Assembly: GCA_017557405.1 (NCBI GenBank)
Contig: JAFYYV010000025.1
Coordinates: forward strand, 1 to 64,000
Length of the DNA stretch: 64,000 nt
Reading direction: 5' to 3'
Source of the DNA: Prevotella sp.
GTDB lineage: Bacteria > Bacteroidota > Bacteroidia > Bacteroidales > Bacteroidaceae
The notes below the pieces were generated by a model that was not told the DNA's origin, did no database searches, and saw only the letters and a program-made list of their open reading frames with translations. Made by a program: the position numbers and the translations under genes. Positions 28,404-37,099 of the stretch are shown in pieces; position 1 is the stretch's first letter, and every line of letters starts with the position of its first letter.

Positions 28404-28460
28404 CAATCTTTGTGTCTAGTTTTCAAATAGAGTTCTCTATTGTTTTAGACGCGAAGATTG
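28404..28460 (-). promoter_or_regulatory. Hairpin immediately upstream of the outer-membrane protein start
   Basis: The arms at 28404-28418 and 28446-28460 pair with few mismatches, and an inner stem pairs 28426-28432 with 28435-28441 around a 2-base loop. On the minus strand the hairpin ends about one base before the start codon (28400-28402), with no T run after it. It could therefore affect translation initiation more readily than act as a terminator. It also lies 56 bases after the deoD stop. Confidence 0.5.
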
Positions 28461-28515
28461 AAAAATGTTTAATGACGAAACGGAAAATTAACATTTGTTT
28501 CGACTCACTTCCCCA

Positions 28516-29223
28516 CTATAGCAGCGAGAATGCCACATCCATCATTTGGGTGAATGTTGTCTGACGTGCTTCAGCCGAGGTTGATTCGCCTGTGATAATA
28601 TGATCGGAAACGGTGCATATACCCAAAGCGCGATTGCCTGAACGAGCTGCGTTCATGTAAAGGGCAGCAATTTCCATCTCAACTGCCAGCACACCCATCT
28701 TGATCCAATTCTCGTTGTGGGCGTTCTCCGTATAGAAAGTATCGGAAGACAACACATTACCCACCTTGTAGGTGTATCCCAAACGGTCACAAGTTTCAGC
28801 GGCTTTGCGCATCAACGAGAAATCAGCAATAGGCGCATAGGTGCCAGCCATCTCGTATTGGTCAACATAATTGGAGTTGGTGCATGCTCCCATAGCGATT
28901 ACCAAATCTCCCAGATGGAGGTCAGTTTGAATGGAACCAGCCGAACCCACACGAATAATGGTTTTCACACCATAGAAATTGTAGAGCTCATAGGTGTAAA
29001 TGCCGATAGAAGGCATTCCCATTCCATGTCCCATCACACTCACTCGTTTGCCTTGATGAGTTCCCGTGAACCCCAACATACCACGAACATTGTTGAACTG
29101 AACAGGGGTCTCCAAGAATTTCTCTGCCATGAATTTGGCACGTAGCGGATCGCCCGCCATGATAACGGTTTCGGCAATCTCGCCGAACTTTGCCCCAATG
29201 TGAGGCGTAGGTGTCTTTGCCAT
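28516..29223 (-). CDS. deoD: Purine nucleoside phosphorylase, DeoD type
   Basis: Splits purine (deoxy)nucleosides with phosphate into base and sugar-1-phosphate, used in salvage. The 235-residue protein has the hexameric PNP features: TPHIGAKFGEIAETVIMAGDPLRAKF, GHGMGMPSIGIYTYEL, RVGSAGSI (phosphate site), and EMEIAALYMNA then CTVSDHI near the end, where the catalytic Asp is found. Length fits. A weak promoter on the minus strand (TTGAC and TATATTTG, 22 bases apart) lies upstream, near 29300. Confidence 0.95.
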   Translation of the reverse strand: MAKTPTPHIGAKFGEIAETVIMAGDPLRAKFMAEKFLETPVQFNNVRGMLGFTGTHQGKRVSVMGHGMGMPSIGIYTYELYNFYGVKTIIRVGSAGSIQTDLHLGDLVIAMGACTNSNYVDQYEMAGTYAPIADFSLMRKAAETCDRLGYTYKVGNVLSSDTFYTENAHNENWIKMGVLAVEMEIAALYMNAARSGNRALGICTVSDHIITGESTSAEARQTTFTQMMDVAFSLL

Positions 29224-29348
29224 AATATCTCTGTTATTAAGTTGTACGTTGATTGTCCGCTTTTGCTTACAATCGTTATTTGGTTTTCACTTTTCGGCAA
29301 ATATACAAAAAAAATGGCAAAACGTGTCAATCGTTGCATATTTTTTTC

Positions 29349-29356
29349 TAAATTTG
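29349..29356 (+). promoter_or_regulatory. Probable -7 element for the LOG-like gene
   Basis: TAAATTTG at 29349-29356 lies 42 bases before ATG 29398. No good -33 box is visible at normal spacing. Confidence 0.4.
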
Positions 29357-29397
29357 CATCAAAATCAATTTATTAACCTTATAAATACTTACTGAAT

Positions 29398-30366
29398 ATG
29401 ATATCATCTAACGACTTCAACAATTTGAATAATATCGCTGCTTATTTCAAGGAAGTGCCTTTTGATGTTACGAGAAAAGGGCTTTATGCCGCCAAAGACC
29501 TATATGAAGGATACGATCCAGACAACGATGATACTTTCAAGACTTGTCACGATACAAAGGTTTACGAACATTTCATTTCAAAAGGTAAACAGACTTCTTC
29601 CGTAGAAGAATCGCTTGCCCGCACCTTGCACGATCACGGCATTCATGTGGCGCTCGACCAATTCTTCAAAGAGCACGACAATCTGCTTTGCGTGGGAATC
29701 ATGGGAGGACACGCACAATTGCGTACAGACAAGATGTATCGTGAAATCGTGTTCATCAGCAAACGATTGACTGAAATGGGATTCTATATGCTCAGCGGAG
29801 GAGGACCTGGCGCGATGGAGGCCACTCATCTTGGTGCATGGATGGCTGGAAGAACCGATGAGGAGGTTGAAGATGCCATTCAGATGCTCCTTCCCTCCCC
29901 TTCTTTCAAAGACAAAGGATGGTTGGCTACGGCATTCAAAGTCATGCGGAAATATCCCCAAGACAAATATGTGAGTCTTGGTATTCCCACATGGCTTTAT
30001 GGACATGAGCCTTCAACTCCTTTTGCCACCCACATCGCAAAGTTCTTTGAGAACAGCATTCGAGAAGACAGCATCCTAACACTCGCTTATGGCGGTATTA
30101 TCTACACGCCAGGAAGTGCTGGAACCTTGCAAGAGATATTCCAAGATGCGGTGCAAAACCATTATCTTTCGTTTGGTTTTTCAAGTCCCATGATATTCCT
30201 CGGCAAGGAATTCTGGACGAAAGAGATGCCTGTATATTCCTTGCTTGACAGTTTGATGCAGAATGGAAAATACAAGAATCTGCTCTTGAACGTTACTGAT
30301 GATTCCGATGAGATCATCGCAGAACTGATGAAATTCCGTGAAAAAATGAAGGATGTTCAAAAGTAA
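29398..30366 (+). CDS. LOG-like Rossmann-fold nucleotide-binding protein
   Basis: A 322-residue protein with the central fold of the LOG/TIGR00730 family: MGGHAQLRTD, the motif GGGPGAMEA at about 134-142, and TPGSAGTLQEIFQDA near residue 245, corresponding to the PGGxGTxxE motif. In the last motif the second Gly is Ser and the spacing is changed (PGSAGT), so the nucleotide site may differ from true LOG phosphoribohydrolases. The N-terminal 90 residues and C-terminal 50 are longer than the usual family. Cytokinin-like or nucleotide phosphoribohydrolase activity is possible but not shown by the sequence. Confidence 0.78.
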   Translation: MISSNDFNNLNNIAAYFKEVPFDVTRKGLYAAKDLYEGYDPDNDDTFKTCHDTKVYEHFISKGKQTSSVEESLARTLHDHGIHVALDQFFKEHDNLLCVGIMGGHAQLRTDKMYREIVFISKRLTEMGFYMLSGGGPGAMEATHLGAWMAGRTDEEVEDAIQMLLPSPSFKDKGWLATAFKVMRKYPQDKYVSLGIPTWLYGHEPSTPFATHIAKFFENSIREDSILTLAYGGIIYTPGSAGTLQEIFQDAVQNHYLSFGFSSPMIFLGKEFWTKEMPVYSLLDSLMQNGKYKNLLLNVTDDSDEIIAELMKFREKMKDVQK

Positions 30367-30410
30367 TTGGTGTTTTATTTCGTTCACAAAAGATTGATAG
30401 AATAGACAAA

Positions 30411-30932
30411 ATGGTCATACTGATAACTGGTGCATCACACACGGGTAAAACTCTTTTAGCGCAACGAATGCTAGAAAGATACAAATACCCGTATCTTTCC
30501 ATCGATCACTTGAAAATGGGATTGATTCGAAGCGGTAATACAGACCTCACACCAGAAGATGATGATGCTTTAACCGAGTATCTTTGGCCGATTGTTCGAG
30601 AGATGATAAAAACCGCTATTGAGAATCAGCAGAACCTTATTGTGGAAGGTTGCTACGTTCCTTTTGATTGGCGTAAGGATTTCAATGAGCAGTATTTGTC
30701 GTCAATTCGATTTGTTTGTCTTGCAATGACAGATGCTTTTATTGACGCACATATTGATGAAATAAACCATCACGCCTCAGATGTAGAAACGAGATTATGT
30801 GAATCTGCCTCTACACCTGAAGGGTTGAAATCGGATAATCATTATTTTATCAACGGATTCACCCAAAGCGGCGAGCAAGTCACATTGATCGATAGAGATT
30901 ACGAAGAGACAATAGAATCCCTCCTTGATTGA
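30411..30932 (+). CDS. Small P-loop kinase-like protein
   Basis: A 173-residue NTPase with Walker A GASHTGKT at residues 7-14, followed by YPYLSIDHLKMGLIRSG and EGCYVPFDW. The sparse Walker B and the Asp in LSIDHL suggest a small-molecule kinase of the AAA_33/zeta-toxin type. No antitoxin gene lies beside it, so a toxin role is unsupported. It follows the LOG-like gene by 44 bases and may be cotranscribed. The substrate is unknown. Confidence 0.72.
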   Translation: MVILITGASHTGKTLLAQRMLERYKYPYLSIDHLKMGLIRSGNTDLTPEDDDALTEYLWPIVREMIKTAIENQQNLIVEGCYVPFDWRKDFNEQYLSSIRFVCLAMTDAFIDAHIDEINHHASDVETRLCESASTPEGLKSDNHYFINGFTQSGEQVTLIDRDYEETIESLLD

Positions 30933-30947
30933 CAATCCGCGAATAGA

Positions 30948-31859
30948 TTAGAACGGAATAGGCTCCCAATCTGTTACCTCTGGTATTGCTTCCTCTAAAT
31001 TCAATTGCTCGACAAGACTCGCCACTAGTGGATCTTGTTGCTTCCAATCGTTGACGCGACTGTTCTTGTATTCTTCAGGCAATAGCTCTGAGGCAGAATC
31101 CATCAGCGCGAAGTAAACCTTGATGTTGTATTCATGATCGGACATTCTGGCTGTTTTTGCCTCCTGAAGTTTAGAGATGGCTAGTTTGCTTACTTCTGCG
31201 TCCCAACGTTCAAATTCAGCCAGACAGTTCTCTTTCTGCATCATGCGAAGGCAGAACATTCCTTGGTTGATGTTTCTGATGAGGTTTAACGATGGTTCTC
31301 CCATCTTACGATGTCGATGGTTCATAATATCGTAAGTAGGATGAAGCAACTCATGAATCACCACACGATAAAGGCTCTGCAAAGCATCTTCATCTGTGAT
31401 TTCACGATGAGTCATATCCATAACCGTCAGATAATCAACGGGAGCCAGTTTTTCTTTGTCAACAACGAAGTCTTTCTGCTCACCAAATCGCAAACAGATG
31501 AAATAATAATTCCGTCCGTTCATGAGTTCGTCAAGGTGTTCCTTCACGTAAGATTCAGGCAGATGGCGCACCACCAACCAAGAGCATCGAGGTTCTTTGT
31601 ATGTTTCCCATAGTTCCTTGATCTTGTCTTCGAAAGATTCGTCCCACAAACGAAGTAAACGGGGGTAGATCCAATCCCTATCCGTTGCGCATGACTCCAG
31701 ATGAGCCATAATGATTTTCTTCTGTTGATTCCAATCCAAACAATTAAAACGCCAATGTAGTTCACGTCGTGCTTCCGATACTTTTCCACTCTGTTTGTCA
31801 CAGTATTGCTTAATCAGCGTAGCCACGGGCTTGTTCTTTTTTCTCATCATTCCTTTCAT
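30948..31859 (-). CDS. Hypothetical protein with a HELLH motif
   Basis: A 303-residue cytoplasmic protein without signal peptide or membrane segment and mostly helical. Residues 169-173 read HELLH, the HExxH pattern of zinc metallopeptidases, followed by HRHRK at 181-185. No other zincin signature is clear, so this may be coincidence. Family not recognised. It is convergent with the kinase gene, 15 bases apart. Two promoter-like -7 boxes lie upstream on the minus strand (31891-31898 and 31921-31928). Confidence 0.65.
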   Translation of the reverse strand: MKGMMRKKNKPVATLIKQYCDKQSGKVSEARRELHWRFNCLDWNQQKKIIMAHLESCATDRDWIYPRLLRLWDESFEDKIKELWETYKEPRCSWLVVRHLPESYVKEHLDELMNGRNYYFICLRFGEQKDFVVDKEKLAPVDYLTVMDMTHREITDEDALQSLYRVVIHELLHPTYDIMNHRHRKMGEPSLNLIRNINQGMFCLRMMQKENCLAEFERWDAEVSKLAISKLQEAKTARMSDHEYNIKVYFALMDSASELLPEEYKNSRVNDWKQQDPLVASLVEQLNLEEAIPEVTDWEPIPF

Positions 31860-31880
31860 TTTCCTGATCCCTTTCTTTTT

Positions 31881-31928
31881 AGTGTGTTTATAAAGATACT
31901 ATTCGGCTCAAGTGTGTTTGCAAAGATA
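31881..31928 (-). repeat. Duplicated 18-base promoter-like direct repeat
   Basis: AGTGTGTTT-2-AAAGATA occurs at 31881-31898 and 31911-31928, 30 bases apart, differing at two positions (TA versus GC). On the minus strand these give TATCTTTA and TATCTTTG, two -7 boxes for the hypothetical gene starting at 31859. Confidence 0.55.
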
Positions 31929-31989
31929 ATCGTTTCTCTTCATATTTCACATAGCAATAAAGTTATTTAATGTGAAACGATGAAAAATC

Positions 31990-32021
31990 TTTCGGCGTCA
32001 AGAAAAAAATATGTATCTTTG
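31990..32021 (+). promoter_or_regulatory. Promoter of radA
   Basis: TTTC at 31990-31993 (consensus TTTG) and TATCTTTG at 32014-32021 are 20 bases apart. The start codon is at 32060, giving a leader of about 35 bases. Confidence 0.6.
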
Positions 32022-32059
32022 CAAAACAACTATAAACTTAGAAAAAACGAAAACCGAAG

Positions 32060-33472
32060 ATGGCCAAAGACAAGATAATGTATGTTTGTTCCAATTGCGG
32101 ACAAGAGTCGGCAAAGTGGATTGGCAAATGTCCTGCATGTGGGCAATGGAACACATTCAAGGAGTTCAGAGTCGCATCCGATACAGGTACAGCAGCTGCA
32201 CGTTCGGCTGCCCAGTCAGTTCGTTCGGCAAAAGCGAATGATAAGAACAAACCGCTTCGATTGAGTGAGATTGCCACGAAAGATGAAAAACGAATGAGCA
32301 TGAACGATGTCGAGCTCGATAGAGTTCTGGGTGGCGGCCTTGTTCCTGGAAGCATTGTCTTGCTGGGTGGAGAACCGGGAATCGGAAAGAGCACGCTCAC
32401 GCTCCAAACCATTCTCAACATGCCCGAACGGAAAGTGCTCTACGTGAGTGGTGAGGAAAGTGCGCATCAGTTGAAAATGCGAGCCGAACGACTTCTGTCT
32501 TCATCAACCAACACTCCTCAGGCTTCCTCCGAAAACATTCTCATCCTTACAGAGACTTCGCTCGAAGCCATTTTCGAACACATCCGCGATGTAAACCCAC
32601 AACTCGTAGTCATCGACTCCATTCAAACCATCGCCACAGAAGATGTTGACAGCTCTCCTGGAAGTGTGAGTCAGGTGCGCGAATGTGCTGCTGCCCTACT
32701 CCGATTCGCAAAATCGAGCGGAGTCCCCGTCATTCTCATCGGACATATTAATAAGGAAGGTACGCTTGCAGGTCCTAAGATTTTGGAGCATATTGTTGAC
32801 ACCGTGATTCAATTCGAGGGCGATCAACACTATATGTACCGCATTCTTCGAAGCATCAAAAACCGATTTGGCTCCACAAGCGAACTCGGTATCTACGAAA
32901 TGCAACAAAACGGACTTCGCCAGGTGAGCAACCCAAGCGAACTGCTGCTTACTCAAGATCATGAAGGCCTTAGTGGAATAGCCATTTCATCGGCAATTGA
33001 AGGCGTTCGGCCCTTCTTGGTGGAAACGCAAGCTTTGGTAAGTAGTGCGGCTTATGGAACCCCTCAACGCTCGGCAACTGGCTTCGATCAACGCCGATTG
33101 AACATGCTTCTGGCCGTGCTCGAAAAGCGTGTGGGATTCAAACTCATGCAGAAAGACGTTTTTCTCAATATCGCTGGCGGTTTGCGAGTCACAGATATGG
33201 CGATGGACCTTTCAATTATAGCCGCCGTGCTTTCATCGAATGTTGACACGCCCATCGAGAGCGGCTGGTGTATGGCTGGAGAAGTAGGACTTTCAGGTGA
33301 AGTTCGACCCGTCAGTCGCATTGAGCAACGCATTGCTGAGGCTGAGAAATTGGGATTCATGAACATCATCATTCCCAAATACAATATGCAAGGACTCGAC
33401 AAGAAGCGTTTCAATATTGAGATTCATCCCGTCCGCAAAGTGGAAGAGGCATTGCGTGTTCTCTTTGGCTGA
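32060..33472 (+). CDS. radA: DNA repair protein RadA (Sms)
   Basis: A RecA-related ATPase that helps branch migration in recombinational repair. The 470 residues hold the N-terminal zinc finger (Cys-x2-Cys ... Cys-x2-Cys, YVCSNCGQESAKWIGKCPACG), Walker A GGEPGIGKSTL near residue 98, the RadA-specific KNRFGS (SIKNRFGSTSELGIYE) near residue 268, and a C-terminal Lon-type domain. All are in the normal order and length. The gene is monocistronic, with its own promoter at 31990-32021. Repeat copy 2 follows, 32 bases past the stop. Confidence 0.95.
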   Translation: MAKDKIMYVCSNCGQESAKWIGKCPACGQWNTFKEFRVASDTGTAAARSAAQSVRSAKANDKNKPLRLSEIATKDEKRMSMNDVELDRVLGGGLVPGSIVLLGGEPGIGKSTLTLQTILNMPERKVLYVSGEESAHQLKMRAERLLSSSTNTPQASSENILILTETSLEAIFEHIRDVNPQLVVIDSIQTIATEDVDSSPGSVSQVRECAAALLRFAKSSGVPVILIGHINKEGTLAGPKILEHIVDTVIQFEGDQHYMYRILRSIKNRFGSTSELGIYEMQQNGLRQVSNPSELLLTQDHEGLSGIAISSAIEGVRPFLVETQALVSSAAYGTPQRSATGFDQRRLNMLLAVLEKRVGFKLMQKDVFLNIAGGLRVTDMAMDLSIIAAVLSSNVDTPIESGWCMAGEVGLSGEVRPVSRIEQRIAEAEKLGFMNIIIPKYNMQGLDKKRFNIEIHPVRKVEEALRVLFG

Positions 33473-33503
33473 ACAAGAAAACTCCTTTAGCAGCAAAATC
33501 AAA

Positions 33504-33710
33504 CTGTCAGCAAAAGGGCCGTTTTCGCGACAAAATGCAAAGTAAAACGCGTGTTTAAATAACCGATTTGTTGAGATTTTTTATTTATCGTCTGGTTTTC
33601 TCATAGCTATGCTTTGAGCGTGTCAAAGATATGCTTTGACCGCCTTAAAGCTATGCTTTGACAAGGTCAAACGATAGCTTACATTTTGTCAAATCAATGC
33701 TTTTGTTTTC
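33504..33710 (+). repeat. Dispersed intergenic repeat, copy 2, ending in 22-base array C (5 units)
   Basis: This fills most of the 348-base gap between radA and ptb. From 33504 to 33600 it is a diverged copy of 24966-25061. The array follows with unit starts at 33601, 33623, 33645, 33667 and 33689. Units 2 to 4 match array A at 18300-18365 almost base for base. The rest of the gap, 33711-33820, holds only the promoter of ptb: a TATCTTTG box at 33784-33791, 30 bases before the start. Confidence 0.88.
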
Positions 33711-33783
33711 GTGGTTGTTATGGGTTGAAATGTTTTTTGCATAAATTATCATTTCAAAATGATGTTGTTTCAAAAAAAAGCAG

Positions 33784-33791
33784 TATCTTTG
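33784..33791 (+). promoter_or_regulatory. Probable -7 element of the ptb-buk operon
   Basis: TATCTTTG at 33784-33791 lies 30 bases before ATG 33821. A TTG at 33765-33767 is only 16 bases away, closer than normal, so the -33 element is uncertain. Confidence 0.5.
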
Positions 33792-33820
33792 GGGTGGATT
33801 TAATCTCATACTAATAAACT

Positions 33821-34732
33821 ATGGAAATCATAAGGAGTTTTGAAGACATGGTCATTCATCTGGCGCAACGTGGAGTGCGCAAGCGGGTGGCTATTGTTTG
33901 GGCGGCTGACAATAATTCGCAAGAATCGATAGCGAGAGCCTTGGAGGTGGGTTTCGTGGAAGCCATCTTTGTGGGTTGCCAGAAAGAGGTGGAGGCAAAC
34001 GCTCGTTTGATGCACTATGCCGACCACATCAGCTTCATCGAAGCCGAAGACCGCGATGATGCCGCACGTCGTTGTGTGGCGTTGGTTCGCGAAGGAAAGG
34101 CCGATATCTTGATGAAAGGACTCATCAATACTGACAGCCTGCTTCATGTGGTGCTGAACAAGGAAACGGGTATTCTGCCGCGTGGTCATGTTTTGACGCA
34201 TATCACGGCGGCTCGTCTGCCTGAATATGAAAAGCTGCTTTTCTTCACCGATTCGGCTGTCATTCCCTATCCCACACAGGAACAACGCATTCAGCAAGTG
34301 CGCTACATCACGGCCATGTGCCACTCGTTTGGCATCAAGCAGCCGAAGATCTCGCTCATTCATTGCACGGAGAAGGTGAACGAAAAGTACTTCCCATTCA
34401 CCCTTGGCTACAAGGACATCATCAAGATGGGAGAAGCGGGCGAGTTTGGCGATTGTCTCATCGATGGCCCTTTGGATCTGAAGACCTCTGTGAGCCCCGA
34501 AAGTCTCCGCATCAAGGGCATTGACTCGCCCATAGGAGGAGAAGCCGATGCGTTGGTATTCCCCGACATCGAAGCCGCCAACGTGTTCTACAAATCGATT
34601 ACGTTGTTCCTCGGTGTTGAGACGGCAGGCACTCTGCAAGGCACTTTGGCGCCTGTGGTGCTCCCCTCGAGAAGCGATAGTAAGCTCTGCAAGTTCTATA
34701 GTTTGGCATTGGCTGCCATCAGTTGCAATTAA
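33821..34732 (+). CDS. ptb: Phosphate butyryltransferase-type acyltransferase
   Basis: Converts an acyl-CoA to acyl-phosphate, paired with the kinase that follows to give a carboxylic acid and ATP. The 303-residue protein fits the phosphate acetyl/butyryltransferase family: AIVWAADNNSQESIARALE near the start, ADILMKGLINTDSLLH and LTHITAARLPEYEKLLFFTDSAV. The adjacent kinase supports Ptb rather than Pta. In Bacteroidales such pairs may make butyrate or branched-chain acids; the chain length is not readable here. The kinase begins 28 bases downstream. Confidence 0.9.
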   Translation: MEIIRSFEDMVIHLAQRGVRKRVAIVWAADNNSQESIARALEVGFVEAIFVGCQKEVEANARLMHYADHISFIEAEDRDDAARRCVALVREGKADILMKGLINTDSLLHVVLNKETGILPRGHVLTHITAARLPEYEKLLFFTDSAVIPYPTQEQRIQQVRYITAMCHSFGIKQPKISLIHCTEKVNEKYFPFTLGYKDIIKMGEAGEFGDCLIDGPLDLKTSVSPESLRIKGIDSPIGGEADALVFPDIEAANVFYKSITLFLGVETAGTLQGTLAPVVLPSRSDSKLCKFYSLALAAISCN

Positions 34733-34760
34733 TTGAATATTCACCTAACACCTGAAAACC

Positions 34761-35822
34761 ATGTATATACTAGTCATCAACCCGGGTTCAACATCCACCA
34801 AGATAGCCGTTTACGACGACACAAAGCCCATGTTGCTCAGAAGCATTCAGCACACGCCTGAAGAATTGAGCCAATACGAAGAGATCACCGACCAGTTCGA
34901 GTTTCGCAAGCAGATAGTTATCAACGAACTCAAGCGCATGAATGTGCCTTTCGATTTTGCTGCCGTCATAGGACGCGGTGGATTGGCAAAGCCTGTTGCG
35001 GGCGGTGTTTATGAGATCAACCAGAAGATGCTCGATGATACGCGGGCGGCCATTCACAAGCATGCGTGCGATTTGGGGTGCATCATCGCCTATGAAATAG
35101 CAAAAGATATTCCCGGCTGCCGTAGTTTCATTGCCGATCCGGGTGTGGTTGACGAGTTGAACGATTACGCTCGCATTAGTGGTTCGCCGCTCATGAACCG
35201 CATCTGCATCTGGCACGCTTTGAATCAACGCGCCATTGCCCGCCGTTTTGCCAATGAGATAGGTAAAGAGTATGAAGACCTGAATCTCATCATCTGCCAT
35301 TTGGGTGGAGGCATTTCAATCGCTGCCCACGATCACGGCAGAGCTGTTGATGCCAACAATGCTCTCGATGGCGAGGGTCCTTTCTCGCCCGAACGAGCTG
35401 GTTCGTTGCCTGCTGCCGACCTCATTCGCCTTTGCTTTAGCGGCAAGTACACCGAAGCCCAACTTTTGAAACGCATTGCAGGACAAGCTGGGTTGAACGC
35501 CCACTTGGGTACGAACGACATGAAGGACTTGGAAAAGCGAATTGAAGAGGGCGATGAGCATACCAAACTGATTGTTGATGCGATGATTTACCATACGGCA
35601 AAGAACATTGCCGCTGAGAGTGCGGTGTTGTGCGGCAAAATCGATGCTATCTTGTTGACTGGCGGATTGGCTCGTTCGCAATATGTCATTAAACGACTTC
35701 GCGAGCGCATTGATTTCCTTGCACCCACCTATTGCTATCCTGGTGAGGATGAGATGGAGGCTTTGGCAAGCAATGCCTGGGAGGTGTTGCAAGGTCATCG
35801 TGAAGCACGAGTATATGATTGA
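34761..35822 (+). CDS. buk: Butyrate kinase
   Basis: Makes ATP from butyryl-phosphate (or a related branched acyl-phosphate). The 353 residues carry the acetate/butyrate kinase pattern: NPGSTSTKIAVYDD at residues 7-20, ICHLGGGISIAAHDHGRAVDANNALDGEGPFSPERAGSLP in the middle (in parts: HLGGGIS, GEGPFSPERAG), and LTGGLARS near the C-terminus. The butyrate kinase length (about 355) and EGPFSPERAG fit Buk better than AckA. It is the second gene of the ptb-buk pair. Confidence 0.93.
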   Translation: MYILVINPGSTSTKIAVYDDTKPMLLRSIQHTPEELSQYEEITDQFEFRKQIVINELKRMNVPFDFAAVIGRGGLAKPVAGGVYEINQKMLDDTRAAIHKHACDLGCIIAYEIAKDIPGCRSFIADPGVVDELNDYARISGSPLMNRICIWHALNQRAIARRFANEIGKEYEDLNLIICHLGGGISIAAHDHGRAVDANNALDGEGPFSPERAGSLPAADLIRLCFSGKYTEAQLLKRIAGQAGLNAHLGTNDMKDLEKRIEEGDEHTKLIVDAMIYHTAKNIAAESAVLCGKIDAILLTGGLARSQYVIKRLRERIDFLAPTYCYPGEDEMEALASNAWEVLQGHREARVYD

Positions 35823-35854
35823 TATGAAAACCGATTGAGGATTTAAAATAGGAA

Positions 35855-37099
35855 ATGAACAGGATTAAATATCTCATGTTGGCATTAGGGTTGTTTGGTT
35901 TTCAATCCCTATGTGCGCAACGTCATGAAATCATCAGCGACCGCATTGCCTCGTTGCAGGTGATGGTGGGTTCTGATTGGCTTTCACCGCCCATCATGAC
36001 GTTGAATGGAAACTCGCCCTTGAACATCGATTTTGACGATTTGACCCACGAATATCATCGGTATGTCTATAAAGTGGAGCATTGTGAAGCCGATTGGACT
36101 CCCTCTGAGGATTTGTTTGTGAGCGATTTCATCGATGGTTTCAACGATGGAAGGGCTTTGGAGGACATTGAGGAATCGCTCAATACGAATGTGCTTTACA
36201 CCCATTATCATTTGCAGATTCCCAATCGCGAATGTCGATTGAAGATTAGTGGCAATTATCGTTTGACGATTTACGATGAAAACAACGATGATGAGGAGAT
36301 GTTGAAAGTGTGTTTCATGGTTGTCGACCCCAAGATGGGCGTTAGAATGAATGTGACCACCAATACCGATATCGATATCAACGGCGCTCATCATCAATTA
36401 GCTTTGGATTTGGATTTCGGTTCTTGTCCTGTCACAAATTACGAGCAACAAATCAAGACGGTTGTTATGCAGAATGGCAGATGGGACAATGCGGTCTTCA
36501 ATCCCAAACCACAATATGTGCGAAGCGATGGATTGCGTTGGGATCACAACAAGGATTTGATATTCCCTGCTGGAAATGAATATCGCAAATTCGAGATGCT
36601 CGACATGAATCACACAACGATGGGAATGGAGATGCTTGATTGGGATGGAGATAGTTATCATGCGTATATTTGGCTTGATGAACCGCGTAACAGCTATATC
36701 TACGATGAAGATGCCAATGGTGCCTTCCTCATTCGAAATGGCGATAATACCGAAATCAACCGAACATGCGATTATTTGCTGACTCATTTCCGTTTGAAAT
36801 CGCCACGATTGGATGGTGAAATCTATCTGAACGGCAATTGGACGAACGACACGTTTACCGAGCAGTACAAGATGGATTATGATGAAGAAAAGGAGATTTA
36901 CGAGGGAATCGTGAGTTTGAAGCAGGGGTATTATTCCTATCAATATTTGTGGTTAAGACCCGATGGAACTACTGCTCCTGTACCATCAGAGGGTTCGTTC
37001 TACCAAACTGAGAACAAATATCAGATGTTAGTGTATTATAGGGGGATTGGTCAACGTACCGATCAATTGGTAGGTTATCAGCAAGTCAGCAATAAATGA
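35855..37099 (+). CDS. Type IX secretion system plug protein (DUF5103)
   Basis: A 414-residue exported protein, signal peptide 1-21 (cleavage after LCA). The body begins RHEIISDRIASLQVMV and shows YHRYVYKVEHCEADWTPS, LDLDFGSCPVTNYEQQI, and a C-terminal YYSYQYLW..RPDGT..EGSFYQTENKYQMLVYYR pattern, as in DUF5103, the plug protein that seals the SprA translocon of the type IX secretion system. It starts 32 bases after buk. The last 14 bases overlap the convergent tilS gene. It supports an active T9SS in this organism. Confidence 0.85.
   Translation: MNRIKYLMLALGLFGFQSLCAQRHEIISDRIASLQVMVGSDWLSPPIMTLNGNSPLNIDFDDLTHEYHRYVYKVEHCEADWTPSEDLFVSDFIDGFNDGRALEDIEESLNTNVLYTHYHLQIPNRECRLKISGNYRLTIYDENNDDEEMLKVCFMVVDPKMGVRMNVTTNTDIDINGAHHQLALDLDFGSCPVTNYEQQIKTVVMQNGRWDNAVFNPKPQYVRSDGLRWDHNKDLIFPAGNEYRKFEMLDMNHTTMGMEMLDWDGDSYHAYIWLDEPRNSYIYDEDANGAFLIRNGDNTEINRTCDYLLTHFRLKSPRLDGEIYLNGNWTNDTFTEQYKMDYDEEKEIYEGIVSLKQGYYSYQYLWLRPDGTTAPVPSEGSFYQTENKYQMLVYYRGIGQRTDQLVGYQQVSNK

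Noticed and set aside
33473..33820. Small gene in the radA-ptb gap
   Set aside because: No frame longer than a few dozen codons has a sensible start. The gap is filled by the dispersed repeat and a promoter.
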